Assembly (NCBI RefSeq): GCF_031877795.1
Contig: NC_133935.1
Location: 85,814,748-85,878,747, forward strand
Direction of reading: 5' to 3'
DNA from: Strix aluco
Lineage: Eukaryota > Chordata > Aves > Strigiformes > Strigidae
DNA: 64,000 nucleotides
Below the pieces are notes generated by a model, which was given only the letters and a program-made list of their open reading frames with translations, made no database searches and was not told where the DNA came from. Below are positions 34,786 through 47,625 of this stretch, in pieces. Within the stretch, counting starts at the first letter, position 1. Every line of letters begins with the position of its first letter. The position numbers and the translations under genes were made by a program.

Positions 34786-37700
34786 TGTAAAAGAAGTATA
34801 TACACCTTTTATACCTCCCTGTTCTTTTGTGAAACCATAGGAAAGTGTAATTAATCTGACATCAGCAAGAAAGGTGCTTCTTCTTACTTTCCTAACTTTT
34901 CATTTTCTAAACGATATGTGTGATTTGCCCTTAATTTTCTGTATGCCATGCATTTCTCTAGAGACCAAAAAGCTGTTACTCCCTTGAAATACTACTAATG
35001 CTACTCTGACACCAGAAATTTTGTTTTTGTCAACTTTTATAAATTATTACCCAATATTTCAGCACCCACTTGATTTGTGTAATTCTATCAATTTTATTCT
35101 AGTTTACGTCCTGTGAGTTATAAAACCAATGCCTGTGATGTGCTGTAAATTTGAAAGCACATGAAACATTTGTGCCCAATTTAAGAGCACGATAAAAGAT
35201 CAAAACAGTTTGCTGCAGTGGAAATTCATGAAAGCTGCACAAAATGTGCTCAGTGAAGAAAACTGTAGATGGAGAAATTACATATACATTATAATTCTGC
35301 ATATATATGGGGAGACATGTTTCAGAGGTAAAGAAGGTGCCTTGCAAAATTGTCAGAGGCTATGTGAGTTTATCAAATTGCGAAATTTGGCTGTTGGAGA
35401 CCTCTCGGCTACTGAAAATACTGCATAATTCAGCATCTCCAAGCATCAGATGTTGAAGGGAATGAGCTCTGTAGACTGCTTGCGGTATACAATGAACAAG
35501 TTAATGGCCATGAATCCAGTGGAGCCCTTTGCATCTCCCTTGCTGAGAGATGACTAGGAAACCTAATGAAGCTGTGTGAAAGATGCTCCCAGGTGACCAA
35601 CAAAAGGAAAACACTCTGGATCCACTGCTAGAAGTGCACTGAACATGAAGCGCCTTACAAGGAGTTTGATTCTGGTACCGATATCCAAAAGACCCAGCTC
35701 ATAGCACCCAAGAAACTATCATGTCAATCCCATCACCTGAGCTGTGATTTCACCTTCCTCCCACCCAGCCTTGTCTCGCTTTGCTAGATTGGAGGACTCC
35801 AAAGCCCATGAGCTCTGCTTCTGTAAGCTGATGTTCCCAAGAGCTAATGAACATGTTTCAAGCAATCAGTCATTATGAGCCTGTTTGCTTCCACTTGTGC
35901 TACAGCTGAGTCTGGGGTCCTTTGGGGAAACTGCCTCGCTTGATTGCCACAGAGTGCACGGGTGTTATGTGACCTTGCTAATATTGTGAATCTACCTAAA
36001 AAGTGCATAATCATTCTTCAGGCAAACTTCCTAGGCAATTTTTTAGCAAATGCTAAAACATTTCTTTGTTGGTTCAGATTGCTTCCTTTCCTTTTCCTAT
36101 CTGGGAAATAAAGAGATTTTTCTGTTTGCGAGGGGAAAGCAGTCTTTAATTCTTGAGGCTGAACTGGGAAGACAAACATACCCTCTTCAATATTACTGCT
36201 GTCATCTTCGTTGTCCCCACGAGGTTTCTCTCAGCCACCACCCATCCCTGGCAATTTTTCTGGATTGTGAGCACTGAGCTAGGACAGATCCCTTAGTACA
36301 AGTGCATGCAGAGTTTCCAATATACAAAACACTGCAGTGTGAAAGTAACAACCTTGCTGCAGTGCACATTCCCTGGGCAGAGAGCAAAGCTGTATGGGAA
36401 GCTCAAGGGAGAACCTGGCAAAGTTTGAAGAACTTTTTACCACAAAACTTTATGTCCTATAGCCTTCTGGGTCCCAGATATTCTGTTTTTTGTTCTGCTT
36501 CCAAAAGGTGCTGTTCATTTCCCATCTGTTTCTCAGTCTGTATAGTGCTGAGTATTGTGAACTGTATTTGCCTTCTCTTTTTTTTTTTTTTTTTTTCCTT
36601 CTTATTGTAAAGCCATCCATGCCAGAGGATAATTCTTGGATTTCACTTGCTAAACCATTTCTAACACCCTGAATTATCTGCCTGGCCTCCAGGTGTGTTT
36701 GCAGAGAGTCACAGGTTTATTCTTCATCTGTATCCCATGTCACCTTTACCAGCCCTATGTGGGGCTGTTGGCATTTTTACCACTGCTGAATGCAGCTGAT
36801 GGATCAGCCTTGCTGATGAATTGAACATCATCACTTCTTATGTTTGGAAGGAGGTGCTTGGGGTGTCAAAGCAATCTGAGATCTCCTTGTTCATTTGCAA
36901 GGGATTTGGCAATAGTGACCCTTCTCTAATACTGTGGGGCAAGAGCAGATAGTTTCAGGATGGCCACAGTGTACCAAGTCCTTGTCCAGCATGTGACGTG
37001 CAGTAACAAACCCTCTACTTTCAGGATCCATTGCAAGGACAAGGACACACTGCATTCACTTTATAATGGGGTAAGGAGGCCAAGGAGCTGAGGAGATGGG
37101 GCCTCAGCTGGGAGAAGAGCAAACAAACAGGATAGGAAGCCTGAAGGAGAGAAATCCATCAAAGAATGCAGGATAGGATAGGTTTGGTACCAGCATGCAT
37201 GATATCCCTTCTCTTCAGGCTTCAGATGGACTCTGGGAAGGTGAAGATGGCCTTCAGGAGGTGTTATTGGGTGGAAAAAGGACAAGTTTCCACCATTCTA
37301 GGATAAATCACTTGTATTTAAGTGCTACTGGCAGCTGGGGGAGTGCAGGGATGCAGAGAGACCTCACAGACAGGGCAGGTTTGCCTGTGATCTGAGGGCA
37401 TTTTGGAGGATCCTTGAAAGTAGCTGCAGATGGAGTGGAGCAACAGGACGTGCAACAAGAAGAAAGACTTTCCCTTTACTCACTTGCTGACCATGACCTG
37501 AAACTGATGTGGCACAGATATATGTGGGAACAGGGAGAAGGCAGATCATCTGCCCTACCTGACTTCAAGGCACTGGGTACAGCTAGGACCAAGGGAGCAC
37601 CTGTTTCCCTGGACCACTGGAGGGGTATTTTTAATTCTCTTTCAACACCTCATGTATAGGGGTCAGGGGAGAGAGAAGGGATCAGTTTATAAGACAGGGA

Positions 37701-40700
37701 AGAGAAGAAGAGTGGCATTCCCCAGCATGCTGTGGACTTGAAAGCTTTAGCACAAGGAACAGTAAGCCCTGGAGCACTACACTAGCATAAACTATTCCCA
37801 CTTCTCCATTCTTCTCTCTTTTCTTAATTTTCTTCTCTTTGATCTTGATTTGCTGCTTCTGAGACATGCATAATTTCACCCTTGGGCAAGTGGAACAGAT
37901 GCAAACCTTTTCTTTCCTTCCTTAAAACACAACCTGCAGGCAGTTTTCTGATTTAGGTGCCTGTGGACTAGATCTGTCCTCAATCATCAGGTCACCTCTG
38001 ATCTGGCTTTTTCTAGGGTGGACCAGGGAAATTGCCTCCGATGAAGTTGGCCTCAGAGGACTGGCCATGACAAGTACAGTGGGTCCACCCTATAACTGGT
38101 GTGGCCCTAAGTGCCTGCTGCAAGGTTGGCATCTTCTTTACTCCAGAGGCCACTGCACACAGTGTCTTTATGATGTTGATGGTTGGCAAGTTTGGACTCC
38201 ATGATCAAGTCAGTGTGGACATGGTGTCTGAGGTTTAAGCTCCTGTCTCAGCTCCTTTCTCACATACCAAAAAAATATCTGCTGATGCCTTAGGGCAAAG
38301 TAATCCATCAAGGTTACTCGGGCTTGAAATGAATTGAGTTTGAAAGGTGTTTCCATGCATTGCTGAGCTCATGGCAGCAAGGAAAGGATCAGAGCTGAGG
38401 TATTTCAGTTCTGCAAAGCTCATACTGCAGATGACCCACAATGATTTCCATAGGACATTTCTGGAGTCTTCTCTAGGAAGCATTAGTACAGATTGATAAA
38501 GGCAGAGAACAGGAATTCTTTCCTGGGATCTTGCTGTGACTGGAAAAGGAAATATTGTTCCACTAACGCTTATTGGCCTCCCAGTTTTAGAAAGGGTTTT
38601 GGGATTTTTCACCTCCTCTCATGTCACTGAGGGAGGGCAGAAATGGACTTTTTTCTCAGCAAGAGAGAGTTGCCAGCAGGAGCAGGGAATAATGATGGTT
38701 GAGCTGACCTCTCTTTGCAGTGCCTGAAGGGTTAACACTGGGCTTAAACTATCCCATGGATCCCAATAACCTGCTCAGCAGGCCTATGGATAATCAAAAT
38801 CTTCCTTGTCTTCAATCTTTTCCTGCTGACAGCATCTCTCCAGATTAGTACATGCTCTCTGTGTGCTAGAAGACAGTGGTTTCCTTTCCTTTGATGCCAC
38901 TATTTTTAGTTACACTTTGTCCTCACTCTTCTGAGATGAAGACGCAGAGGGATTCCCACCCCATCACCAGGAAATACCTGGTATTCTTAAAGAACCCAGA
39001 ATCTAACCCTGAGAAAAGTCTCAAGAAAGAGTTCATCCTTCAAAAACCGCTGCCAGCCCCATGCAAGCTTGAATTCTGTGACTAGGCAGATTATTTTGGA
39101 AGTTTAATTCATCCCACAGACTGAGCATTTATCATTCTTTCTGTGAATTATGTCGTATTCCTAACCAACTATTTGTTAGTCACACGCTTTCCAGCACTTC
39201 TGTGAACAAGATTTTTAGGCTCTAAATTGCTGGGAAAAGTGATGACTGTTTGTTCTGCATGTTTTAATTATGATTGTTGTTTCTGCCTCCCAACTGGACA
39301 GACTTCTTTTCTTTTTCCTCTTTCCTGGTTATGAATACTGAAAGATACTGACCAGGTGGCTGGAGTTGTGCATACTTTTCTGTTGGAGATATCTATCCTG
39401 AAGATATTTAGCAAAGGAGATATTTGCAATAGTACAAACATTCAAGTTAATGCAGACCCACTCTCAAGTAAGTTGACTAATAAAAAAAAATGTGGGAGGG
39501 GGTTGAATACCAGAACAATGTTTTCAGTGTGAGAATGCAAATTTAGTTGCAACAGTGATTGAGGAAATACAATTTTAACGTCCAAATCTGTCATAAACTG
39601 GCTGTATAAGATAACTTACTATCAATCCATGCCTTAAAAATAGATATTTTATTTTCTTCATCACTTTTATCTTGATCTAGATTGCAAATGCTGAAAGGAA
39701 AAACTTTGGAAGAAAATTGACTATGCATAGTGTTCTGCAGAGCTGGAGTCCAGAGCTAAAGTTCTACCTCCTGATGAGTTCTAAGAGTATGTCACAAAAC
39801 ATGCCCACTTCACTGGAGTCAGGATCTGCAGTGGTTTCATTGGTGGTATCAGCCCTTTCTCCTAGAATATTTTCTTCCTGCTTCCAGACCATTTTGATCG
39901 TGGGATGGCATCTTTCACTTTGCATGGCCCAAGCTAATCTGAAATCATCACCAAGGGGCTCCTTTGAGCCTCTGGAATAGATTAGCAGGGGCCTTCTCAG
40001 CATGTCCCTAACCCCAACACTGCTGAGGCCACTATGCAATTAGCCAGCAATTGTACTGCAGCAAACAGATTGTATTGAAGATAACCAGATGTGAGCAGAT
40101 AAAGGAGTCAGTGGAATTTGGGCCATGTGTGTCTTATCTCTGAAAGCCTTCAATAGCTTCTCCATCCCCGAGTTCAAACAGCAGTCACAGGCCTGCAGTG
40201 CTTCATGCCAGGATGTTTATTAGGCACCATTTCTGGTGATCTAAGCCAGCTAAACTTCTCAGGTAATGAGAAAGGTCAGCAGTTTGAAAGTGAAGGTAGA
40301 GTTGTGTACTGTCAGATTCTTCTGATCACAGGACATCTGCTCCTGCTCATTACTTTGAAGGTATCAAAGCACTCACGACACAGGACTACCAGGGCCTGAG
40401 ATGAGTCTCACAGCAGCCATCTTCAATGGTTGCATGCTCACTTGACTCTAGTTGCATCAAGTATGGGGACTGGGAATAGATATGGCACTGTAAGATAGTA
40501 CTGCTGAGGGGTGACATCAACACTTGGGCCAGGTGTTCCCTGCTCAGGTGGGTTGGGGCTAAACACATTGTCCCTTCAGCTGGGGGTGTGAGGGAGGAGA
40601 AATGTAGCTCATAAGAACTAGCCCCATCACACCAGTTCCCCCTATTTTTTCTTTATTATTCCTGACACCCTTCCCTAGGAAATATCCATGCTCAAGACCA

Positions 40701-42019
40701 CAAACACATCTTAAACTCCATACACCACAGACACAGCAATTTCAGGGACATGGCAGTCTTTTCCTCAACTTCCCATACACCTAATATCAACACTAGCACC
40801 AGCAATGCAGCACCCTTTTGATCAACTAGCAAGACAAAGCCTGGCCTTTCGGTGAAAGGGAATTTCATTGAAGACTGAAAAGAAGAGCTGTCCAACACAT
40901 CAGAAAGTTTAGTCATCAGGTGGAATCTGAAATCCCACATAAATTTTGAAAACTGCTCCCCTATATCTAGATATATTCAGTCAGCATGGATGTGTTGGTG
41001 CTTCTAACATCCTTCACAAGTGAACCATCAACAGGGTCAGATGCAAAAAGGGGGAAGGCTGTCTTACCTTTCAACTCTTGTTTTTTAAGAACCAGGAAAG
41101 ACCAAATGAACACTCCTATATGTTCAAGGCATGGTTGCTCTAGAGCATATCTCAATGTCTTTTACGCCACATGGGTTCCTGCAGCTTTCACAGGTCTCTT
41201 TCAACCCTTTCAAGCCTCTCATGAGTGAAGGTTCAACAAGAAACTCTTTCAGTCATCTGATGAAAACATCCACCAGGCTTAAAGGTGGCTATAGACTGCA
41301 CCTAAAAGATTATCTAGACATTTTCTCAGTCAGATCCAGCAGTTTAGGTGTCCTTAATATACTGCCTCTTTTCTTTTATCATCTACTTTTGTAGTTGAAC
41401 ATGGCAATTCAATAAGCAACCTCCTTCCCGCCCCTTTCATTCCCTCTCTGAAAGGCAAACTGATTATTATTATTATTTTTTTAAAGAGTAATCTAAGCTT
41501 TACAGGACCTCTACTGTCAGGCTATGTCAGATATTCCATTGACAACTCCCAGCTAGATTTATCTCCAAGGATATTCAGTGCCTCCTGATAGCATTATCCT
41601 TCTGCTAATTGAAATTCTGTCCTAAGGAAGAAAAATGAAAGATTTCCAAATAGGGTAAGAAATAACAAGGCAAAAAAATAAACCTAAGCAAGCTTCTAAG
41701 GCAATTCCCTAGGCTAGAAATCTGGAATGATGTTTTGTGCCTTTCCCTTACAATCAGCTTCCCAAAGGGGCAGAATTATCAAATATTACATGGGGTAATC
41801 TTAGTAATTAAAGAATTTATACATGTATATGAACACCACAATGCTGATCACAGGGCACAATCCAGTTTGCAAAATATTTTTCTGCTGGAATTCACCAAGA
41901 CACTTGCTGCTTTATTATGAGTTGGCTTTTTTAGAAGATTGGAGAGTTTTTAATCTATTTTTTCCAGATGTTTTGCCTCATAACTTTTCAGGGTTTACTA
42001 TACAGCTCTCATTTTTTTG
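34786..42019. other. Intergenic sequence, no gene recognised
   Basis: No coding evidence. A 19-T run sits at 36578-36596, and an ATT triplet stretch followed by T's at about 41463-41485. Open frames up to 125 codons (for example 38235-38612, minus) lack any recognisable domain. Confidence 0.5.
36578..36596. repeat. Poly(T) tract, 19 bases
   Basis: Uninterrupted thymine run in C/T-rich context. No retrotransposed unit is recognised on its right side in antisense orientation. Confidence 0.9.
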
Positions 42020-42077
42020 CCTGATCAATTTCTTTCTCTGTCTCTCTCTTTCCCCCCTCTTTCTCCCTAAATTTTAG

Positions 42078-42211
42078 TACGTGATTTTTGGAATGTGAAT
42101 ACAGCAGAGCGCTTCACAGCACACCACTACTACACTTATTTCCATGAGACAGCTTGGAAGAACATTGAAGAAGCCTCAAGTGAGGAGCAGGAAGACATTG
42201 GAGTTAGTCAC
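42078..42211 (+). other. Orphan exon-like segment (candidate)
   Basis: A long pyrimidine tract (about 42025-42074) ends in TTTTAG at 42077. The next 134 bp are open in one frame: from CGT at 42080 they encode RDFWNVNTAERFTAHHYYTY and about 24 further residues, rich in Glu and Ser at the end. The segment stops at CAC followed by GTGAGG, a good donor, at 42212. I do not recognise the peptide, and no neighbouring exon, promoter or polyadenylation site is visible. It could be a non-coding RNA exon, a diverged exon or coincidence. Confidence 0.25.
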
Positions 42212-43133
42212 GTGAGGCAACTTTCAGAGATGGACAGAAAACAAAACACAAACCAATCAATCAACCAAAAAACTCAGTAAAACCCAACCCTCAAGGATTC
42301 CATCTGACTAAGAAAGCAGAAGTTGAGATGACAAACCTTGCCATCCTGGTTGGCCAAACTAGGAGAAAAAAGTCTGTAGCAGGGTATTAAAATACAAACA
42401 ATCAGAACGTGTCTTTACCTGTTGTTGAAAACCTCCCTTCTCATGGAACCCGGGAGAAGCATAAATCTCATGTGCACTGCCCAATAACCTGTTTTTCCAT
42501 GAGAAATTTCTGAACATCAGAACTATGCCACTGACATAAAGCCCACATATGACCCTACACGTATTTTCATTTGAGTATTTTTGCCTGGTGAAACCAGCTT
42601 CTCCATGTGCTAAGACTGTGTTTTCAGAATCAGTAGCACAAGATACCCTCAGAATTTGCACCACTTGTCAGGAAAAGCCTTTCCAAGGGTTCTGGAGCTG
42701 CTGCCTAAGTCAGAGCAGCATGAACCCTTTAGCTTTTCAGCTTTAAACTCACATAAGCATTTAAGCCATCTCAGCTTAAATAAACATGACAAGTATGCTA
42801 CTGATTTCGCTGTGGTTTGACATCGGTACAACTCCCTCCTGACTTAAAGGGAGTTTGTGATCATTTATATCATAAAATATATGAAGGGTAATGAAAATGA
42901 CAGAGAAGGCACAGAAATCTCTGAGCCAGTGAGGAACGGTGCCCTGCCATTTCTCACGTTCAGATGCCCAGCACTTCCAGGTTGTGCTTCTTGATCTATC
43001 ACATCACATTTCTAAATTCAGTAAATTGTAAAAGTTCTGGTGGAAGGAGAAGAGAGGATATTGATATAGTGTAAAGTGCTTAAGCCCAGTTTTTTCTTAT
43101 CTATGCACCCTGACCAGCTAGTCTGTTAGAAGA
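42212..43133. other. Intergenic sequence, no gene recognised
   Basis: Nothing recognisable beyond chance open frames up to 101 codons. Confidence 0.5.
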
Positions 43134-43320
43134 AGTGGTATAATCTAACACATCACCTGAGTTTTGGATTAGCAGGTTCTAGTCCCAACTTTGTGTCTGA
43201 CCCTAGCAAATCATTTCCCTTCTGGAAGATCCAACCTTTGACTCAGGTTTACTTTCCTCTTTCTGAAGTTGTGCTGAAGGTATTTTATAACGCTTGCCAG
43301 CTTTAACTTACATGGGATTC
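43134..43320 (+). mobile_element. MIR-like SINE (decayed)
   Basis: AGTGGTATAATCTAACAC, then GGATTAGCAGGTTCTAGTCC and GTGTCTGACCCTAGCAAATC followed by CATTTCCCTTCTGG follow the order of a MIR/CORE-SINE: the tRNA-related B-box region, then the 'tgtgaccttgggcaagtcact' core. Heavily diverged, consistent with great age. Confidence 0.6.
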
Positions 43321-44522
43321 ACAGTCTGGCTGTTTATCAACCACTGAAGGCAAGCTTTGGGAAGCATGGACCACCTCCAAAGTTCAGGCTGCCCAAAATG
43401 GCCCACAAACAGACCAAGGTTGGAATCACTCAGACTTGTCTAACTGGTAATGCTGAAATGTTCCAGACTGGTTTTCTGTTTTGCAGGCTGAATGTCTGCA
43501 TGTAAAAGCCAGCAAAAATATAAAGGGGTAGGCCTCCCCTGTATCCCCTAAAACATCAAAGAATGTAATTAAGGGAAACTACCTAGTTTGGCCCAACTTG
43601 AAAAGAACCAGCACAGCCACATTCAAAAAGTTTAACATGGGTTAGATGTTTGCAATATGGCTTGTGCTAGGGAATGGTTTGTGGATAAAAAGAAGTGAGA
43701 AGCAGACCGAGTGTTCCTCTTACTCTCCAGGATGAAGGGAAGGGGATTGGATGTGAGTGGTTGACTGGCAGATTGGTCTGTAAAACAGTGACTGCTTTTA
43801 TGTCTCTATTAAGCAGGAAAGGAAGGAGGAAGGAGATTAAAGGAAGAAGATAAGATGGGTGGGGAATGTGAGGAGACATGGGTGAGCCTGGAAGCATGGA
43901 GGAACAGCAGGAAAAATAATGGATTTACAGCCTGACACCCCCGCAGATTGCTCCTTGCATTTGTCCTTTTGCAGACAAACAGACCCCACTTGAATTATGG
44001 GGCTATAATTCTATTTGTGGATGGTGGACGGGAAGAGGGGGGGAAGTTGTGAGAGCTGTTTGGTGGTTTATGACCTCCCCAGAAGCCCTTGATGGAATTC
44101 CAGCCCCATAACTCACAGCTGCCTCTTCTGGATCTAATTCACCGGAGGTCTCTGATGTGGTAGTTGAGATCGAGTTCGGTGTTGTGTTTTGCCCCTGCTG
44201 GGGAGTTAGTCAGATTGCCTTTACTAATCCAAAGCAGGGCAGTTTTATGAGACTGTTTCCCTGGCGAGAACATTCTGGTTTGCTTGGGTACTGTGAAAGC
44301 AGAGAGCAGACCTAGGTACTGTTAATGTAATTGGATCGGTGTCTGCAGCCTTCTTTCTTTCATAGTTATCTATCATAAGGGAATAAGAGGACCGGAGCCA
44401 TGGCATGGCCATCGAGGTGACCCTGGTGTCTTGAACCCTGGAGGTTTTCCATTTGGCTCTCCCTGGTGACATCAAGGGTCTGTAAGCTGCCTGCAGGTCT
44501 GCCCTGTACTGCAGATGGTGAG
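43321..44522. other. Intergenic sequence with a possible conserved block
   Basis: No gene is recognised. About 43980-44400 has few low-complexity features and a dense mix of plausible binding motifs. It is listed as a weak candidate regulatory region. Confidence 0.4.
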
Positions 44523-44578
44523 AGACCTAACTCAGGGCCACAAGACCTAACTCAGGACATGAGATCTAGCTCATGTCC
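44523..44578. repeat. 20-bp tandem motif followed by a perfect hairpin
   Basis: AGACCTAACTCAGG occurs at 44523-44536 and 44543-44556. A third degenerate unit overlaps a perfect inverted repeat, GGACATGAG (44555-44563) and CTCATGTCC (44570-44578), with a 6-nt loop ATCTAG. Confidence 0.85.
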
Positions 44579-47489
44579 ATGCCTGTAGACCTGCCACATT
44601 ACAAAGAAGAACAGGTCCTAACAGCACCTCTGGGTCTGTACTCTGGCACTCTGGTGCTCCTCCAGCAAACGGTTAATCAAACTGGACAGGGCAGCACTTT
44701 TAGGACCCACTTGGCACCAATCAGTAGTGTCTGAGGGACAAAGGTGGGATGTCTTGGGATGTATCACTTGCTCCAGTAATAGATTTCTCTCTGGCATCAT
44801 CTCTCTGCCTCCAAAGGCCATGTTTCAAAATTCAAATTGAACTTCAAAGCCAACCACAAGAATTTCTTAGGGTTTTCTCCTATCCCCACGCACAAGCCCT
44901 GAACAGGAAAGCATCACACTCTCACAGTCATAAGAGACTGAACCTTTAAAGAAGCTCCTTTTCCAGTATTTTATTACAAACATCTCCTGACCCAGTAGAC
45001 CCTTTTCCCAATATGCCTTTCTTTGTTCTAGCTCTGAATATTTGCCCCAGTGAAGCAACTGTGTCTAAGAGCATACAGGGCAAAGGGAGCCAGACTGGAT
45101 GAAGTTTTATCCATGAAGCAAAACAATCCCTGGTACATGCTCTTCCCATAAGTCCCTGGGCATTCTCTGGGAGAGGTTTAGCTGGCACTGTCCAAAATTG
45201 TGCTGGGGAGCATGCTAACAGCTAAACATCACAAACAATTTCAGCATAGTGCTTGATACTCCACCTTGGCCTTCTTTTATTTACTAGCACAGATGTAGCC
45301 AGGAAAAACATAATGCCTGGTGGTGTTATCTGCTTGTCATGTTCCTACCCATAAAATGTTTGTGTGTCATGAATTGTGACTAACTGGTGATCCGCTTGCC
45401 TGTGTTGTAGGAACAAGGGCTGCATCCCATATGGTGTACTGAAAGAAAGCTGGCCTGTGGAGATGTCTTGGCATCATGTTTGGTTTTGGGAGTTATAAGG
45501 TCAGTGAGTACATTTCCCATTAGAATTTATGAGAAGGCAGGAAATTCAAAGAAGCAAATAATAATAAAAATAAAACAGTTATTCTCCTTTCATTTTTTTT
45601 CTTTGAACATCTTAGCTGAAGGCAAAATACCAAATTGATTCCTGCTTTGCTCCCAAATGCTTGCTGGGTTGTGGGAACATGAAGCAAACCACAGAGGAGT
45701 TCAGGGCTCATATGCCACATATACAGCAACAGACATTCCCTTTCCTAAAATAATTACAGCAAGAAAGGTCAAAGCAGACCCACTGGTGGGATTCATCCCA
45801 CCTGGCTTTAGAAAGGCATAGTGCAACCATCTGCAGCTGGGCTAGCTGCCCCCATCCTCCCTAGGGTCAGCAAGAGGAAACAAGCATTTACCTTTGTCAT
45901 TGATCTATTTTAGCCATCGAGGTTGCAATGAGATGAATCGTATCCTGAAAGGAACTGTCTTTCACTGGTGACTGTGCAGGGAGACAGGACAACCAGCACA
46001 GAAGAAAATGCCCACAGCCACTCAGCTACCTCTCCAGCACGAGAAGAGGTTATTTTGCAGAGATCATGCTAGGATGGCTCTGAATATAACCTCACTGATC
46101 CCAGAATCATTTTTTTGCCATGCAGTGTGCTGGCACACCTTGATACTGAAGCTAGTAGATCTCTGCAGGGCAAGGGACTCAGTTATGGTCCCCATCACTC
46201 TAACCACCTCAGTGAGGATAACGGACCCGAGAATGAACACAAGGAAGGGAGTCACTTTTCCAAGTGGTATCCAGTGGGCAGGAAAGAGGTGATGCTGGAG
46301 TTATACTCTGCTGAACCAGAAAAACCTCCAGGAAGGGGACTGGTGAGGGGAACGGCTTAATACGATGCAGGCAGCTGAACCTGTGATCTGTCAGAAAGCG
46401 GGTGAGGGAACTGGGAAATAATAAAGGCAAATTGAATACTCTCCAGGTTGCTGGAAATAGTCCTTCTCAGCTGACATCTGGGATTGCTTTGGGAATCTGA
46501 GCTGCAGACCGACTTCCAGTTTTCCCCTGAAGACTGGCTCCCAGCTTTGCCCTGCCTTCTCCCCTGCAGGGTTTTCAAGGGACACTTGGGGTATATTATT
46601 TACACTGGGGATGTCACAGAGCTGAGGCAAATGGTCACCATTTCCTCAGTGGAAGAGCTTGAAGGAGGAATGGATTGAGATGCCAGAAATGGACATCACT
46701 TCCCATGGACAGTAAAAGCAGGAAAGCTTTGAAAATGCCTCTTTTCTGTAGCTTGGGGATGGGACAATCCAGCATGGACAGAGAAACACCAACGATCTTA
46801 CTGAAGAGATGGGAACATGGTTTATGCCTGCTTTATAAATAACTGGTTGGCCTTGAATATCCAACTTAGCCCATTTGGGAGCTGAACAGAGACATTTCAG
46901 AAGCTGAAACTGGGAGAAGTGGCTGGTGCCTCCAGCACAGTTGTGCTGTCTCTGTCATGCGCTTGCAAACACAGCCAACAAGACCTGAGCCAAGGTCTCT
47001 CAGAATCTCCAGAGTGCCCCAGCATGCACCAGACTGATTCCCTGTCCTGTTGCAGACATATCCATGCCAGAGTTTTTCCTCCTCACTCCTACCCTTGCAG
47101 CTCGCATTGAATAAATAGGTAAATTCTCCACTAAGTAGTAGCAAGCCCACACATGTAATCCCCTTGAAAGTAAACATTTTGAGCTTACAGCTGACAACAG
47201 GGAGTTACCACAAGCCTGGAATCTGTTTGTTTGGCTCTGCTAAGTAATTGCAGCCCCATTTAAAGCTTGGAAGGCTGTTTTTGTGGGAATAGTTGGTGGT
47301 GTGTTTTTTCCCTGTCTTGGCAATGAAGACAAGAGGAAACTGTGGTCCAGTATGTATCACATATGAGGTTTAGCTACAGGATCACAGAGTAGGTCCCTAC
47401 ACTATGGATTCTCATAAACATGCAATACACTGCTGTGTCCAACTACAAAAATAGTCACTGGGGCTTGGTACCAGGCAAAAACAGGCTGA
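44579..47489. other. Intergenic sequence, no gene recognised
   Basis: Only random open frames (at most 94 codons) and short AT triplet runs near 45558. Confidence 0.5.
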
Positions 47490-47625
47490 AGACACCCTAG
47501 CTTTACCTCCGATCTGCTGTGTGATTGCAGTCAACTCATTTCACCTCTTCATGCCTCAGTTTCCTCCCCACCTCTTCCTTTTCCTGTCAGGTCTCACTGA
47601 CATGGAAGCTGTTATTTCTACAGCG
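47490..47625 (+). mobile_element. MIR SINE (decayed)
   Basis: GATCTGCTGTGTGATTGCAG, then TCAACTCATTTCACCTCTTC and ATGCCTCAGTTTCCTC reproduce the diagnostic MIR core ('ctgtgtgaccttgggcaagtcacttcacctctctgtgcctcagtttcc') in order. This is the clearer of the two MIR copies. Confidence 0.75.
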
